Assembly: GCA_964364225.1 (NCBI GenBank)
Contig: CAYIKP010000015.1
Span: 1 to 10,414, forward strand
Source of the DNA: 12-FULL-44-12b sp964364225
GTDB taxonomy: Bacteria; Patescibacteriota; Minisyncoccia; Phycocordibacterales; Zambryskibacteraceae
DNA: 10,414 nucleotides
Reading direction: 5' to 3'
The position numbers and the translations under genes were made by a program. The notes under the pieces were generated by a model. The model was not told where the DNA came from. It did no database searches and saw only the letters and a list, made by a program, of their open reading frames with translations. Below, in pieces: positions 1 to 5,713 of this stretch; positions within the stretch are counted from its first letter, which is position 1, and each line of letters starts with the position of its first letter.

Positions 1-37
1 GCGGTCAGGAGTTCCGTTCAAAAAAGGTTCGCGCAAA

Positions 38-46
38 TGCTAAAAT
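38..46 (+). promoter_or_regulatory. Candidate extended -10 promoter before uppS
   Basis: TGC followed by TAAAAT (hexamer at 41-46) matches an extended -10 element, the same style seen before other genes in this window. No convincing -35 is visible. A start site near 53 would give uppS a leader of about 110 bases that contains both hairpins described below. It overlaps the possible end of an upstream gene, so it is only a candidate. Confidence 0.3.
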
Positions 47-68
47 AACACCACAGTGAGGAGCGAGT

Positions 69-102
69 CATCTAATAAGGAAGCTTGTTTACTTATTAGA
101 TG
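69..102 (+). other. Perfect 11-bp stem-loop in the uppS leader
   Basis: CATCTAATAAG (69-79) is the exact reverse complement of CTTATTAGATG (92-102), with a 12-base loop. GAGCGA occurs as a direct repeat just outside each arm (61-66 and 104-109). No T-run follows, so it is not a classical intrinsic terminator. It could be a leader structure, an RNA processing site or part of a dispersed repeat. Confidence 0.55.
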
Positions 103-115
103 CGAGCGACGAAAA

Positions 116-135
116 TGTCTGGGTAATCCCAGACA
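116..135 (+). other. 8-bp stem-loop in the uppS leader
   Basis: TGTCTGGG (116-123) pairs perfectly with CCCAGACA (128-135) across a TAAT tetraloop. It ends 26 bases before the uppS start and is not followed by a T-run. Together with the preceding hairpin it makes the uppS leader unusually structured for this compact genome. Confidence 0.5.
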
Positions 136-161
136 AGTGATTGATTGGTAAATCTTAAAAA

Positions 162-842
162 ATGAAATCTAATATTCCCCAAACAATCGGCGTCATAATG
201 GATGGCAACCGTCGTTTCGCAAAAAAGAATGGCAAATTGCCTTGGTCTGGACACAAAGAGGGTTTTAGTAAACTTGAAGAATTGGTCGAGTGGGTAGCAG
301 AAGCAAAAATCAAAAATGTAATTGTTTATGCTTTTTCAACCGAAAACTGGAATCGTTCAAAAAAAGAGGTTTCAGAAATAATGAATTTACTTATCGTGGG
401 GCTGACTAAAAAGATATCGGAACTTGTTGAAAGAGGTGCGCGTGTAAGTTTTATCGGCAATCGATCTCATTTTAGTAAGACGACCCAGAAATTAATTAAT
501 GATGCTGAAAAAAATAAACCCAAAAAAGAAAGGGTGCATTTAATAATAGCTTTATCATACGGAGGCAAAGATGAGTTGGTACGAACCACACAAGAGCTAG
601 TAAAAAACCGGATTCCTATAACCGAAGAGTCTATCTCCAAAACGCTCGACACAAAAAACATACCCGATCCAGATCTAATAATTCGTACAGGTGGAGAAAT
701 GCGCCTTTCGAATTTTTTGTTATGGCAAAGCACATATAGTGAACTATTTTTTACAAACACACTTTGGCCAGATTTTTCAAAAAAAGAATTCCTTAAAATA
801 CTTGATGAATTTAAACAGCGAGAAAGAAGAAATGGAAAATGA
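162..842 (+). CDS. uppS: Isoprenyl transferase (undecaprenyl diphosphate synthase family)
   Basis: This is a cis-prenyltransferase that condenses isopentenyl diphosphate onto farnesyl diphosphate to give the C55 lipid carrier used for peptidoglycan and surface polysaccharide. The 226-residue protein has the family signatures in order: MDGNRRFA (13-20) with the magnesium-binding Asp14, GHKEG (30-34), YAFSTENW (56-63), SYGGKDELV (132-140), and the substrate-binding block DPDLIIRTGGEMRLSNF (169-185) followed by SELFFTNTLWPDF (193-205). It ends in the usual basic RERR tail. Length is slightly below the usual 230-250. RTGGEM replaces the common RTSGEQ, a mild substitution. The ATG at 162 is the only sensible start, and no Shine-Dalgarno precedes it. 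The 3' end overlaps the next gene by 11 bases, so the two are probably translationally coupled. Confidence 0.95.
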   Translation: MKSNIPQTIGVIMDGNRRFAKKNGKLPWSGHKEGFSKLEELVEWVAEAKIKNVIVYAFSTENWNRSKKEVSEIMNLLIVGLTKKISELVERGARVSFIGNRSHFSKTTQKLINDAEKNKPKKERVHLIIALSYGGKDELVRTTQELVKNRIPITEESISKTLDTKNIPDPDLIIRTGGEMRLSNFLLWQSTYSELFFTNTLWPDFSKKEFLKILDEFKQRERRNGK

Positions 843-1557
843 TATAGAAAAAATTTATGAGGATGCCGAAATTGTGGTTATAAATAAACCATCTGGTGTA
901 CTCGTTCATGCAGACGGTGTTTCAAAAGAACAAACTATTTCGGATTGGGTATTAAAAAATTATCCTGAAACACTTGATGTTGGAGAAGAATCAATTTTAA
1001 AAAACGGTGAAAAAATAATGCGCCACGGAATAGTTCATCGCCTAGATAAAGATACGTCTGGAGCGCTTTTAATATGCAAAACAAAAAAAGCTTACGAATA
1101 TTTTAAAAAACTCTTTCAAGAAAAAAATATTAAAAAAGAATATCACGCACTGGTTTATGGGGTTGTAAAAAATGATAGCGGAACGATTGATAAACCCATT
1201 GGCAGACACCCAACAGATTTCAGACGTAGGCTTTCAGAAATTTGGGCACGGGGCGAAATGAGAGAGGCCATTACAAAGTATGAGGTTGTAAAAAGAGGTA
1301 GTGACGCAACATTTATTCATGCTTTCCCTCTCACGGGACGTACCCACCAAATAAGAGTTCACATGAAATCAATTAGCCACCCCGTAGTGTGCGATTCTTT
1401 ATATGCTCCTAAAGGAAAATGTCTTTTTGGTATCAACCGACTTGCGCTACATGCCCATAAAATATCTTGGGTAAACGAAAATGGGGAGGAAAAACAAGCC
1501 ATAGCCCCATATCCAGAAGATTTCGAAAAAGCACTGGGGGAATTCAATAAGGGTTGA
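832..1557 (+). CDS. RluA-family rRNA/tRNA pseudouridine synthase
   Basis: The protein isomerises uridine to pseudouridine in structured RNA, most likely rRNA. The 241-residue product from the ATG at 832 begins with the family's INKPSGVLVHADG (18-29). It contains the catalytic motif HRLDKDTSG (69-77), with Asp72 as nucleophile, and the later GRTHQIRVHM (169-178) and ISHPVVCDSLY (181-191) blocks. There is no N-terminal S4 domain, so it is a minimal catalytic-domain form and RluC versus RluD specificity cannot be set from sequence. The open frame extends upstream to 691, but that part lies wholly inside uppS. The start at 832 follows a purine-rich stretch and gives the normal family N-terminus. 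It overlaps uppS by 11 bases, and its stop overlaps the rplS start. Confidence 0.9.
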   Translation: MENDIEKIYEDAEIVVINKPSGVLVHADGVSKEQTISDWVLKNYPETLDVGEESILKNGEKIMRHGIVHRLDKDTSGALLICKTKKAYEYFKKLFQEKNIKKEYHALVYGVVKNDSGTIDKPIGRHPTDFRRRLSEIWARGEMREAITKYEVVKRGSDATFIHAFPLTGRTHQIRVHMKSISHPVVCDSLYAPKGKCLFGINRLALHAHKISWVNENGEEKQAIAPYPEDFEKALGEFNKG

Positions 1558-2009
1558 TTGAGCAGACACTACATGATAAAGTCCCTAGCACAAAAGACAT
1601 GAAAACAAGCTATGTAATATCGCCGGTAAATACAGAGGAGCGCGCAAAATTAGGTATGCGTGGGGGCGACACTGTGCGCGTATGGCAAAAAATTCAGGAA
1701 AAAGGCAAAACTCGCTTGCAGGCATTTGAGGGTTTGATACTTGCTGTAAAACACGGAACAACCGCAGGGGGCACTTTTACAGTTAGAAAGGTGGCATCTG
1801 GCGTAGGTGTAGAAAAAGTCTTCCCTATTTATTCTCCAATGATAGATAAGATTGAAATCATAAAGCGTGCCCGTGTTAGAAGAGCAAAGCTTTATCACAT
1901 CCGCGAAAAAGCCGCTAAAGAGGTGCGCAAGCAAATGAGAAACATTCGTGTAATGAAAGAAGTTGAAGCGCCAGCTGAAGTCGTTGCCGAAGAAAAAACA
2001 GCAGAGTAG
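1554..2009 (+). CDS. rplS: 50S ribosomal protein L19
   Basis: This is a structural protein of the large ribosomal subunit at the 30S-50S interface. The core is unmistakable: GDTVRVWQKIQEKGKTRLQAFEG (38-60), FTVRKVASGVGVEKVFP (75-91), and YSPMIDKIEII followed by RARVRRAKLYHIREKAAKE (93-123). At 151 residues it is longer than the usual 115-120, with about 35 residues before the core and an acidic, Ala/Val/Glu-rich tail (137-151). Long L19 N-termini are, from memory, common in Parcubacteria. The start used is TTG at 1554, which shares TTGA with the upstream stop at 1555-1557, so translation is probably coupled. The alternative ATG at 1599 would remove part of the lineage-typical extension. Confidence 0.93.
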   Translation: MIEQTLHDKVPSTKDMKTSYVISPVNTEERAKLGMRGGDTVRVWQKIQEKGKTRLQAFEGLILAVKHGTTAGGTFTVRKVASGVGVEKVFPIYSPMIDKIEIIKRARVRRAKLYHIREKAAKEVRKQMRNIRVMKEVEAPAEVVAEEKTAE

Positions 2010-2012
2010 AAT
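1984..2012 (+). promoter_or_regulatory. Candidate promoter for tRNA-Leu
   Basis: TTGCCG (1984-1989), a 17-base spacer and TAGAAT (2007-2012) form a reasonable -35/-10 pair ending 9 bases before the tRNA. It lies in the last codons of rplS. The tRNA may also be transcribed from the upstream operon. Confidence 0.4.
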
Positions 2013-2021
2013 AACTGCCAT

Positions 2022-2103
2022 GCGCGGGTGGTGTAATTGGTAAACATGCTAGATTGAGGTTCTAGTGCCGAAAGGCGTGGAGGTTCAAGTCCTCTCCCGC
2101 GCA
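2022..2103 (+). tRNA. tRNA-Leu, anticodon GAG
   Basis: The acceptor arm GCGCGGG pairs with CCCGCGC, and the discriminator is A2103. The anticodon stem is CTAGA/TCTAG around loop TTGAGGT, giving anticodon GAG (reads CUU/CUC). A class II variable arm GCC-GAAA-GGC is present, as expected for Leu. The T-arm is GGAGG-TTCAAGT-CCTCT. The 3' CCA is not encoded; CAA follows. It lies 12 bases after rplS. Confidence 0.93.
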
Positions 2104-2130
2104 CAAGAATAGAACTAGACGGTTTTTTAG

Positions 2131-2412
2131 AAGCTGAAATGCGGGACGCGCGGAGCGGTATTTGAATTCTTATCAAAAAAATCTTGTGTGGATTGTGGAG
2201 AAAAAGACCCAATCGTTTTGGATTTTGACCATAAAAATCCAAAGAAAAAATACAAACCGGTTTCAAAACTTATGTCCGGACATTGGTCTTGGAAAACAGT
2301 AGAAAAAGAAATTAAAAAATGTGATGTGCGTTGCGCAAATTGCCATAGGAGAAAATCATATAAAGAACAGAGTGGTTGGGGAAAATCTCAACAAGTTAGT
2401 GTAAAATCGTAA
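2131..2412 (+). pseudogene. N-terminally truncated HNH endonuclease remnant
   Basis: The frame encodes the C-terminal part of a small zinc-ribbon HNH nuclease. Visible elements are CVDCGEKDPIVLDFDH with the first CxxC pair and catalytic-type DH, then SWKTVEKEIKKCDVRCANCHRRKS with the second Cys pair and CH. Related proteins have further N-terminal residues. Here the frame is closed by TAG at 2128-2130, and no ATG, GTG or TTG occurs before the first Cys. The first GTG (2188) would start between the two cysteines and break the zinc site. It therefore looks like a decayed 3' fragment, although use of the CTG at 2134 cannot be excluded. It is squeezed between two tRNA genes and stops 3 bases before tRNA-Arg. 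An odd GC-rich patch (2141-2158) lies in its 5' part. Confidence 0.65.
2402..2407 (+). promoter_or_regulatory. Candidate -10 for tRNA-Arg(TCT)
   Basis: TAAAAT sits 8 bases before the mature tRNA 5' end, inside the last codons of the HNH remnant. No well-spaced -35 is visible, so this is tentative. Confidence 0.3.
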
Positions 2413-2415
2413 AAC

Positions 2416-2490
2416 GCCCCCGTAGCTCAATGGATCGAGCAGTGCTCTTCTAAGGCATTGATGTAGGTTCGATTCCTGCCGGGGGCACCA
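2416..2490 (+). tRNA. tRNA-Arg, anticodon TCT, CCA encoded
   Basis: The acceptor arm GCCCCCG pairs with CGGGGGC and the D-stem is GCTC/GAGC. The anticodon stem GTGCT/GGCAT encloses loop CTTCTAA, giving anticodon TCT (reads AGA/AGG). The T-arm is GTAGG-TTCGATT-CCTGC. Discriminator A2487 is followed by a genomically encoded CCA (2488-2490), unlike the other three tRNAs in the window. Confidence 0.95.
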
Positions 2491-2553
2491 ATAAGAAAAA
2501 GGTGATTGTTCGTGAGTGGAAGTATTAAAGATTTAATTTAACTCAATAATCAC
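2491..2553 (-). terminator. Probable intrinsic terminator of the minus-strand operon
   Basis: Read on the minus strand, GTGATTATT (2553-2545) pairs with AACAATCAC (2510-2502) with one G-U pair. An inner GAGT/ACTC pairing is also possible. The outer stem is followed directly by CTTTTTCTTATT (2501-2490). The structure overlaps the last codons of the EEP-family gene and lies between convergent transcription units. The loop is long, so the call is moderate. Confidence 0.45.
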
Positions 2554-3456
2554 GGGCGCATGATCGCTTCCTATTAAAGTTGGTGTTGGTGCGACATTTT
2601 TTGTACTAGAAATATTTTCATTTAAAATTTGAACATTGGACAGATATTGCTCAAGATTTTTGGAAATTAGAATATGGTCAAGAAGTCTTTTTCTTCCAAG
2701 AGTTGTTGATAATGATGAAAATCTTTTTTCTTGTTCTATTTTTGTGCCCGCCTCAATCAAAGTGTCTGGAGCATCGTTTATAACACCTTGGATAATTCGA
2801 TACACCGCATAATTTTCTTCTGCATTATAGTCACCTCCAACTATCACTAATACATCTGGGTCAGCCATAAAGAACGTGTCAATCAATTCGCGCAATTTCT
2901 TGGCTTGTGAAAATCTGAAAACTTCTGAACGTATCAACCCATCTGCAGCAGTGATTTGAGTTTTCATTGGATGAGCCTCTCCTACAACATCTTTTTCTGG
3001 CATCAAAAAATTTGCTTTGATATGAACTCCTACCACATGAAGTTTTTTGCCATTCCAAACCATCTCCATGTGAACAAAATCTCTACGTGACCAAATGCGA
3101 GGTCCAATTACGTCAGTATCTCCTTCTATAAAAACTGGGAGAGAAGTCATGGCTGGGATGGATTCACATATTGCATCTTTCTGTTTATAGAGCACAGCAT
3201 TTCCAACCCCATTCTGATCTGGGTTTGCAAAAAAGTAAGAATAATCTATACCTGTCTGCGCAATAATTCTTTCAATAACACTTGCTGATGCAACCTCTTG
3301 GAGTAAAAGAATATCTGCATTAATTTCAGTAAACAGTTTAGAAAAATGACTTATCCTTTCTTCAACAAACTCTTTTGAATATTCCCATTGCTTGCCGGAA
3401 TGTAGGTGTATTCCTTCTTCAAATAAAAACTCCACATTATGGGTTGCAATTTTCAT
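2533..3456 (-). CDS. Endonuclease/exonuclease/phosphatase (EEP) family protein
   Basis: The 307-residue protein carries the full EEP catalytic set: N7 in THNVEF, E54 in DILLLQEV, H145 in GVHIKA, D209 and N211 in GGDYNAE, D260-H261 in LDHILIS, and D298-H299 in IGSDHAP. It is therefore expected to be an active magnesium-dependent phosphodiesterase or nuclease. Members act on DNA, RNA, inositol phosphates or sphingomyelin, and the sequence does not say which. No signal peptide is visible, so it is probably cytoplasmic. It is the last gene of the ruvX operon, starting 2 bases after the preceding stop. The ATG at 3456 places THNV at the normal N-terminal position. No Shine-Dalgarno is present. Confidence 0.85.
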   Translation of the reverse strand: MKIATHNVEFLFEEGIHLHSGKQWEYSKEFVEERISHFSKLFTEINADILLLQEVASASVIERIIAQTGIDYSYFFANPDQNGVGNAVLYKQKDAICESIPAMTSLPVFIEGDTDVIGPRIWSRRDFVHMEMVWNGKKLHVVGVHIKANFLMPEKDVVGEAHPMKTQITAADGLIRSEVFRFSQAKKLRELIDTFFMADPDVLVIVGGDYNAEENYAVYRIIQGVINDAPDTLIEAGTKIEQEKRFSSLSTTLGRKRLLDHILISKNLEQYLSNVQILNENISSTKNVAPTPTLIGSDHAPVIIELN

Positions 3457-3458
3457 AC

Positions 3459-3785
3459 TTATTTAATTTTTGTGCCTTCAGGTATTTCGTCTGGCACTTC
3501 AAACAACGCTATTTTCTCGTCTGTAGATGTAGCGAGAATCATTGCTTGGCTCTCTAGGCCCATCATTAGTCTTGGCTCTAAATTGGTGACAAAACCACAC
3601 TTCTTCCCTACTAAAACCTGTGGGTCAGGAAAATATTTTTTAATGCCAGATAAAACTTGGCGAGGGTTTTCTTCAGCAAACGAAACAGAAAGTTTTAAAA
3701 GCTTTTCACTTCCATCAATGTTTTCGACAGAAAGTATTTTCCCTACTTTCATCTCTATTTTTAAAAAGTCCTCAATAGTAGCCAT
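3459..3785 (-). CDS. Stand-alone tRNA-binding domain protein (Trbp111/MetRS C-terminal-like)
   Basis: This 108-residue OB-fold protein matches the tRNA-binding domain found at the C-terminus of bacterial methionyl-tRNA synthetase and in free-standing Trbp111. It starts with IEDFLKIEMKVGKILSVENI (4-23). It continues with SEKLLKLSVSF and RQVLSGIKKYF, and ends with the family's KCGFVTNLEPRLMMGLESQAMILA block. Free-standing members bind tRNA in a structure-dependent manner, usually as dimers, and are often annotated as the MetRS beta chain. It starts 1 base after the ruvX stop and ends 2 bases before the EEP gene, so the three are clearly one operon. Confidence 0.88.
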   Translation of the reverse strand: MATIEDFLKIEMKVGKILSVENIDGSEKLLKLSVSFAEENPRQVLSGIKKYFPDPQVLVGKKCGFVTNLEPRLMMGLESQAMILATSTDEKIALFEVPDEIPEGTKIK

Positions 3786-3786
3786 A

Positions 3787-4164
3787 TTATTTTGGTTGTG
3801 AATCTATATATCTCTGTAGAATAATCGCTGCGGCAGATGCGTCAACACTTACATTGCTGTCCATTCTTGCGTGTACTGAAGAAAAGGCTTCGTTTTGAAA
3901 AACAATTTCTTTTTCAGTTATTGTTTTTAACTCATCTGCGAAACTTCTTGCTAATTTCATAATTGGATTATCTTGCCCTTGAAAATCTTGAGACAAGCCA
4001 AAAACTATTTTCTCTATCTTATTTTCTAAAACAATTGTTGCTATTTTTGATACCGCACTTTCATTATTTTCAATAATTCCTCTGGGAAAGGCAAAGGTTC
4101 CAGTTTCGTCCGAGACAGAAACCCCAATTTTTTTATCTCCAAAATCTATACCGAGCAAAATCAT
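3787..4164 (-). CDS. ruvX: RuvX/YqgF family, putative Holliday junction resolvase
   Basis: RuvX/YqgF is an RNase H-fold protein implicated in Holliday junction resolution and in pre-16S rRNA 5' processing. The 125-residue product shows LGIDFGDKKIGVSVSD (4-19, Asp7), KIVFGLS (52-58), NEAFSS with Glu92, and VDASAAAIILQRYI (107-120, Asp108), which supply the three acidic catalytic positions. The loop between Glu92 and Asp108 is shorter than in E. coli, and the usual DER is NEA here. The ATG at 4164 overlaps the GIY-YIG stop as ATGA. Without the inserted element the same ATGA would join it to the small acidic gene upstream. Confidence 0.85.
   Translation of the reverse strand: MILLGIDFGDKKIGVSVSDETGTFAFPRGIIENNESAVSKIATIVLENKIEKIVFGLSQDFQGQDNPIMKLARSFADELKTITEKEIVFQNEAFSSVHARMDSNVSVDASAAAIILQRYIDSQPK
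4159..4164 (+). repeat. Direct repeat AATCAT, ruvX-side copy (probable target-site duplication)
   Basis: AATCAT here is identical to 4484-4489. The two copies lie immediately outside the inverted repeats of the GIY-YIG element. On the minus strand this copy is ATGATT and holds both the GIY-YIG stop TGA and the ruvX ATG. Confidence 0.65.
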
Positions 4165-4457
4165 CCCGTAGTAGAATTTTGGCTTATTAAATTTTTCGAC
4201 TTTTGTTCGTACATAAATTCTTTTAATCTCCTCTTTAACAATCTACCACCTTGTGATGTTTTTAGATAATGTTCGCGTCTTTTGGCGTCTAATTCATTTA
4301 GGCTAGCTTCATAATATATAAGTATCCATGGCCTGCCTTTTTTAGTCGAAAAATTTAATCCTCGATTATGTTCTAAAAATCTTTTTTTAAGATTATTAGT
4401 ATACCCAACATATAGCTCTTCATCTGTTTTGCTTTGTAATATGTATGTGTAGAACAT
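4161..4457 (-). CDS. Single-domain GIY-YIG endonuclease
   Basis: This 98-residue protein of the UvrC-N/YhbQ type is a metal-dependent single-strand-nicking nuclease fold. It has YTYILQS (3-9) for the GIY segment, LYVGYT (15-20) for YIG, Arg26 in NNLKKR, and Glu62 in AKRREHYLKTSQGGRLLKRRL (58-78), so the active site looks complete. The longer frame starts at TTG 4463. I prefer the ATG at 4457 because the protein then begins just before the fold. The C-terminal 10 residues (NLISQNSTTG) derive largely from the terminal repeat. The stop TGA is in the direct repeat and overlaps the ruvX ATG. Free-standing GIY-YIG genes are abundant in CPR genomes, but this one sits in a repeat-bounded insertion. 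Confidence 0.85.
   Translation of the reverse strand: MFYTYILQSKTDEELYVGYTNNLKKRFLEHNRGLNFSTKKGRPWILIYYEASLNELDAKRREHYLKTSQGGRLLKRRLKEFMYEQKSKNLISQNSTTG
4165..4185 (+). repeat. Terminal inverted repeat, ruvX side
   Basis: This 21-base arm reads CCCG, TAGT, then two variable bases, then AATTTTGGCTT. It is the imperfect reverse complement of 4462-4483. On the minus strand it encodes the last residues (QNSTTG) of the GIY-YIG protein. Confidence 0.7.
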
Positions 4458-4461
4458 AATC

Positions 4462-4483
4462 AAGCCAAAATTTCACTATCGGG
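4462..4483 (+). repeat. Terminal inverted repeat, upstream-gene side
   Basis: This 22-base arm begins AAGCCAAAATT and ends ATCGGG on the + strand. It is the imperfect inverse of 4165-4185, differing by one inserted base and two mismatches. It lies between the stop of the acidic gene and the GIY-YIG start. Confidence 0.7.
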
Positions 4484-4489
4484 AATCAT
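4484..4489 (+). repeat. Direct repeat AATCAT, upstream-gene-side copy
   Basis: This is the second copy of the probable target-site duplication. On the minus strand it supplies the TGA stop of the small acidic gene. Confidence 0.65.
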
Positions 4490-4671
4490 GCCGCTTCTTC
4501 AATTATTTCCCCATTACCCTCTTCTCTTATCTTTTTTAAAAGATTCTCAAAAGATACAAACCCTTCTTCATCAACAACAAATTCGCCCTCATCAGATTCC
4601 TCTGGGGTCCTCTTTTTTTTATCCAAATCTTTTGTATCTACGTCCTCTGTAGGAAACTTTAAACCTTCCAT
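4486..4671 (-). CDS. Small acidic protein of unknown function upstream of ruvX
   Basis: I do not recognise this 61-residue protein. It is strongly acidic (about 22 Asp or Glu) with a Lys-rich patch DKKKR at 17-21. The N-terminal half is probably disordered, and an amphipathic stretch FENLLKKIREEG (41-52) could be helical. There is no membrane segment or Cys motif. Support for it being real comes from its position: a TATAAT lies 10 bases before its ATG, and its TGA originally overlapped the ruvX ATG. It is the first gene of the minus-strand operon. Confidence 0.65.
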   Translation of the reverse strand: MEGLKFPTEDVDTKDLDKKKRTPEESDEGEFVVDEEGFVSFENLLKKIREEGNGEIIEEAA

Positions 4672-4681
4672 AGTTAAGTAA

Positions 4682-4687
4682 ATTATA
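4682..4687 (-). promoter_or_regulatory. -10 hexamer for the small-protein/ruvX operon
   Basis: The minus strand reads TATAAT, a perfect consensus, 10 bases before the ATG at 4671. It implies a leader of only 3-4 bases. It lies between the guaC stop and the operon, so this operon has its own promoter. Confidence 0.6.
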
Positions 4688-4689
4688 CA

Positions 4690-5712
4690 CTAAGCACCGT
4701 GTGAAAATGGAGAAAGTTGTCGATTTACCAATATAAAAGTTGTTCTTCTTGGTAATTCTTTAAGTTGTTTGGCGCCAACATATGTACAAGTACTTCTGAT
4801 GCCACCCAAAATATCCTTTATTGTATTCAAAACTGGACCCTTGTAATCAACGAAGATTTTTTTGCCTTCCGAGGCTTTATATGAAGACCTTCCGCCGTAG
4901 TGTTTCTCTAAGGCATCTGCAGAACTCGAACCATAATGTATTACAAATTTTTCTTTACCCTCTACTATAATTTTTTCTTCACTTTCATCATGCCCGGCGA
5001 GCATTCCTCCAACCATTACAAAGTCTGCCCCTGCTCCAAATGCTTTTGCGATATCCCCCGATGAACGGCATCCACCATCTGCACAAATTAACCCCCTAAG
5101 TCCATGAGCAGCATCGGCACATTCTATAATCGCAGAAAGTTGAGGATAGCCAACACCAGTTACAACTCTTGTGGTACAAACTGTCCCCGGACCAATTCCC
5201 ACCTTTACAATATCGGCGCCAGATAAAATTAACTGCTCGGTCATGTCCCCCGTTACTACATTTCCGGTCATTATTATACTTTCCTTTGTAAGGGCACGAA
5301 CCTCTTTTACAAAATCAACGAATCTCTCCGTGTAGCCATTCGCAACATCAATACAGAGTAAATATGGAGCACCGTATTTTTTAATATATTTTTTGAGAAA
5401 ACTTTTGTCTTCCTCGCGGATACCAATCGTTATAAATGTATATTTTTTATCAACCACACCCAAATCTGCTAACTTATGATATTTATGAAGTGCAGTTAAA
5501 AGTTTCTCCTTCTTGAGAGATTTGGCCATTGAAAGAGTTCCCACTCCATCCATATTCGCAGCAATAATAGGAACCCCACTCCAAATTTTTTTCGTGTGTG
5601 GAAATTTAAATTCTCTTTCTAAGCTCACCTCTCTCCTACTTGAAAGAGTGCTTCGTTTTGGACGAATGAGTACATCTGCGTAATCTAACTTTTTCTCATT
5701 CTCTATTCGCAT
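4690..5712 (-). CDS. guaC: GMP reductase
   Basis: The enzyme reduces GMP to IMP with NADPH and releases ammonia, returning guanine nucleotides to the purine pool. The 340-residue protein follows E. coli GuaC end to end by recall: MRIE at the start, DVLIRPKRSTL (13-23), WSGVPIIAANMD (44-55), CIDVANGYTERFVDFV (120-135), GNVVTG (150-155), SGADIVKVGIGPGTVCTTR with catalytic Cys179 (164-182), ADGGCRSSGDIAKAFGAGADFVMVGGMLAGH (211-241), and DILGGIRSTCTYVGA (300-314). No CBS domain is present, which separates it from IMP dehydrogenase. The ATG is one base after the tRNA-Ser discriminator, and no other start codon fits. No Shine-Dalgarno is possible, because the bases before it form the tRNA acceptor stem. 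Confidence 0.93.
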   Translation of the reverse strand: MRIENEKKLDYADVLIRPKRSTLSSRREVSLEREFKFPHTKKIWSGVPIIAANMDGVGTLSMAKSLKKEKLLTALHKYHKLADLGVVDKKYTFITIGIREEDKSFLKKYIKKYGAPYLLCIDVANGYTERFVDFVKEVRALTKESIIMTGNVVTGDMTEQLILSGADIVKVGIGPGTVCTTRVVTGVGYPQLSAIIECADAAHGLRGLICADGGCRSSGDIAKAFGAGADFVMVGGMLAGHDESEEKIIVEGKEKFVIHYGSSSADALEKHYGGRSSYKASEGKKIFVDYKGPVLNTIKDILGGIRSTCTYVGAKQLKELPRRTTFILVNRQLSPFSHGA

Positions 5713-5713
5713 G

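Larger units (their letters stand above)
4165..4483 (-). mobile_element. 319-bp inverted-repeat-flanked GIY-YIG element
   Basis: A single GIY-YIG gene is bracketed by inverted repeats at 4165-4185 and 4462-4483. Aligned, they agree in 19 of 22 columns, both beginning CCCG at the outer edge and ending AATTTTGGCTT at the inner edge. Outside lies a perfect 6-base direct repeat (4159-4164 and 4484-4489). Removing the element with one repeat rejoins the upstream gene and ruvX by an ATGA overlap with both frames intact. Repeats plus target duplication are the signature of transposition. Whether the GIY-YIG protein mobilises itself is inference, and I do not recognise a named family. Confidence 0.65.

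Noticed and set aside
1..59. Possible 3' end of an upstream gene
   Set aside because: Three + strand frames are open for 14-18 codons before stops at 41-43, 46-48 and 57-59. None gives a recognisable protein tail, so no partial gene is annotated.
691..831. Longer N-terminus for the pseudouridine synthase
   Set aside because: This part lies entirely inside uppS in another frame and does not resemble the family. The ATG at 832 gives a normal N-terminus.
1895..2266. Minus-strand open frame across the tRNA-Leu region
   Set aside because: It reads through the tRNA in antisense and contains the typical antisense-tRNA peptide pattern. It has no homology to a family I recognise.
4458..4463. TTG start for the GIY-YIG gene
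   Set aside because: It adds two residues that fall partly within the inverted repeat. The ATG at 4457 starts directly before the conserved YTYI segment.
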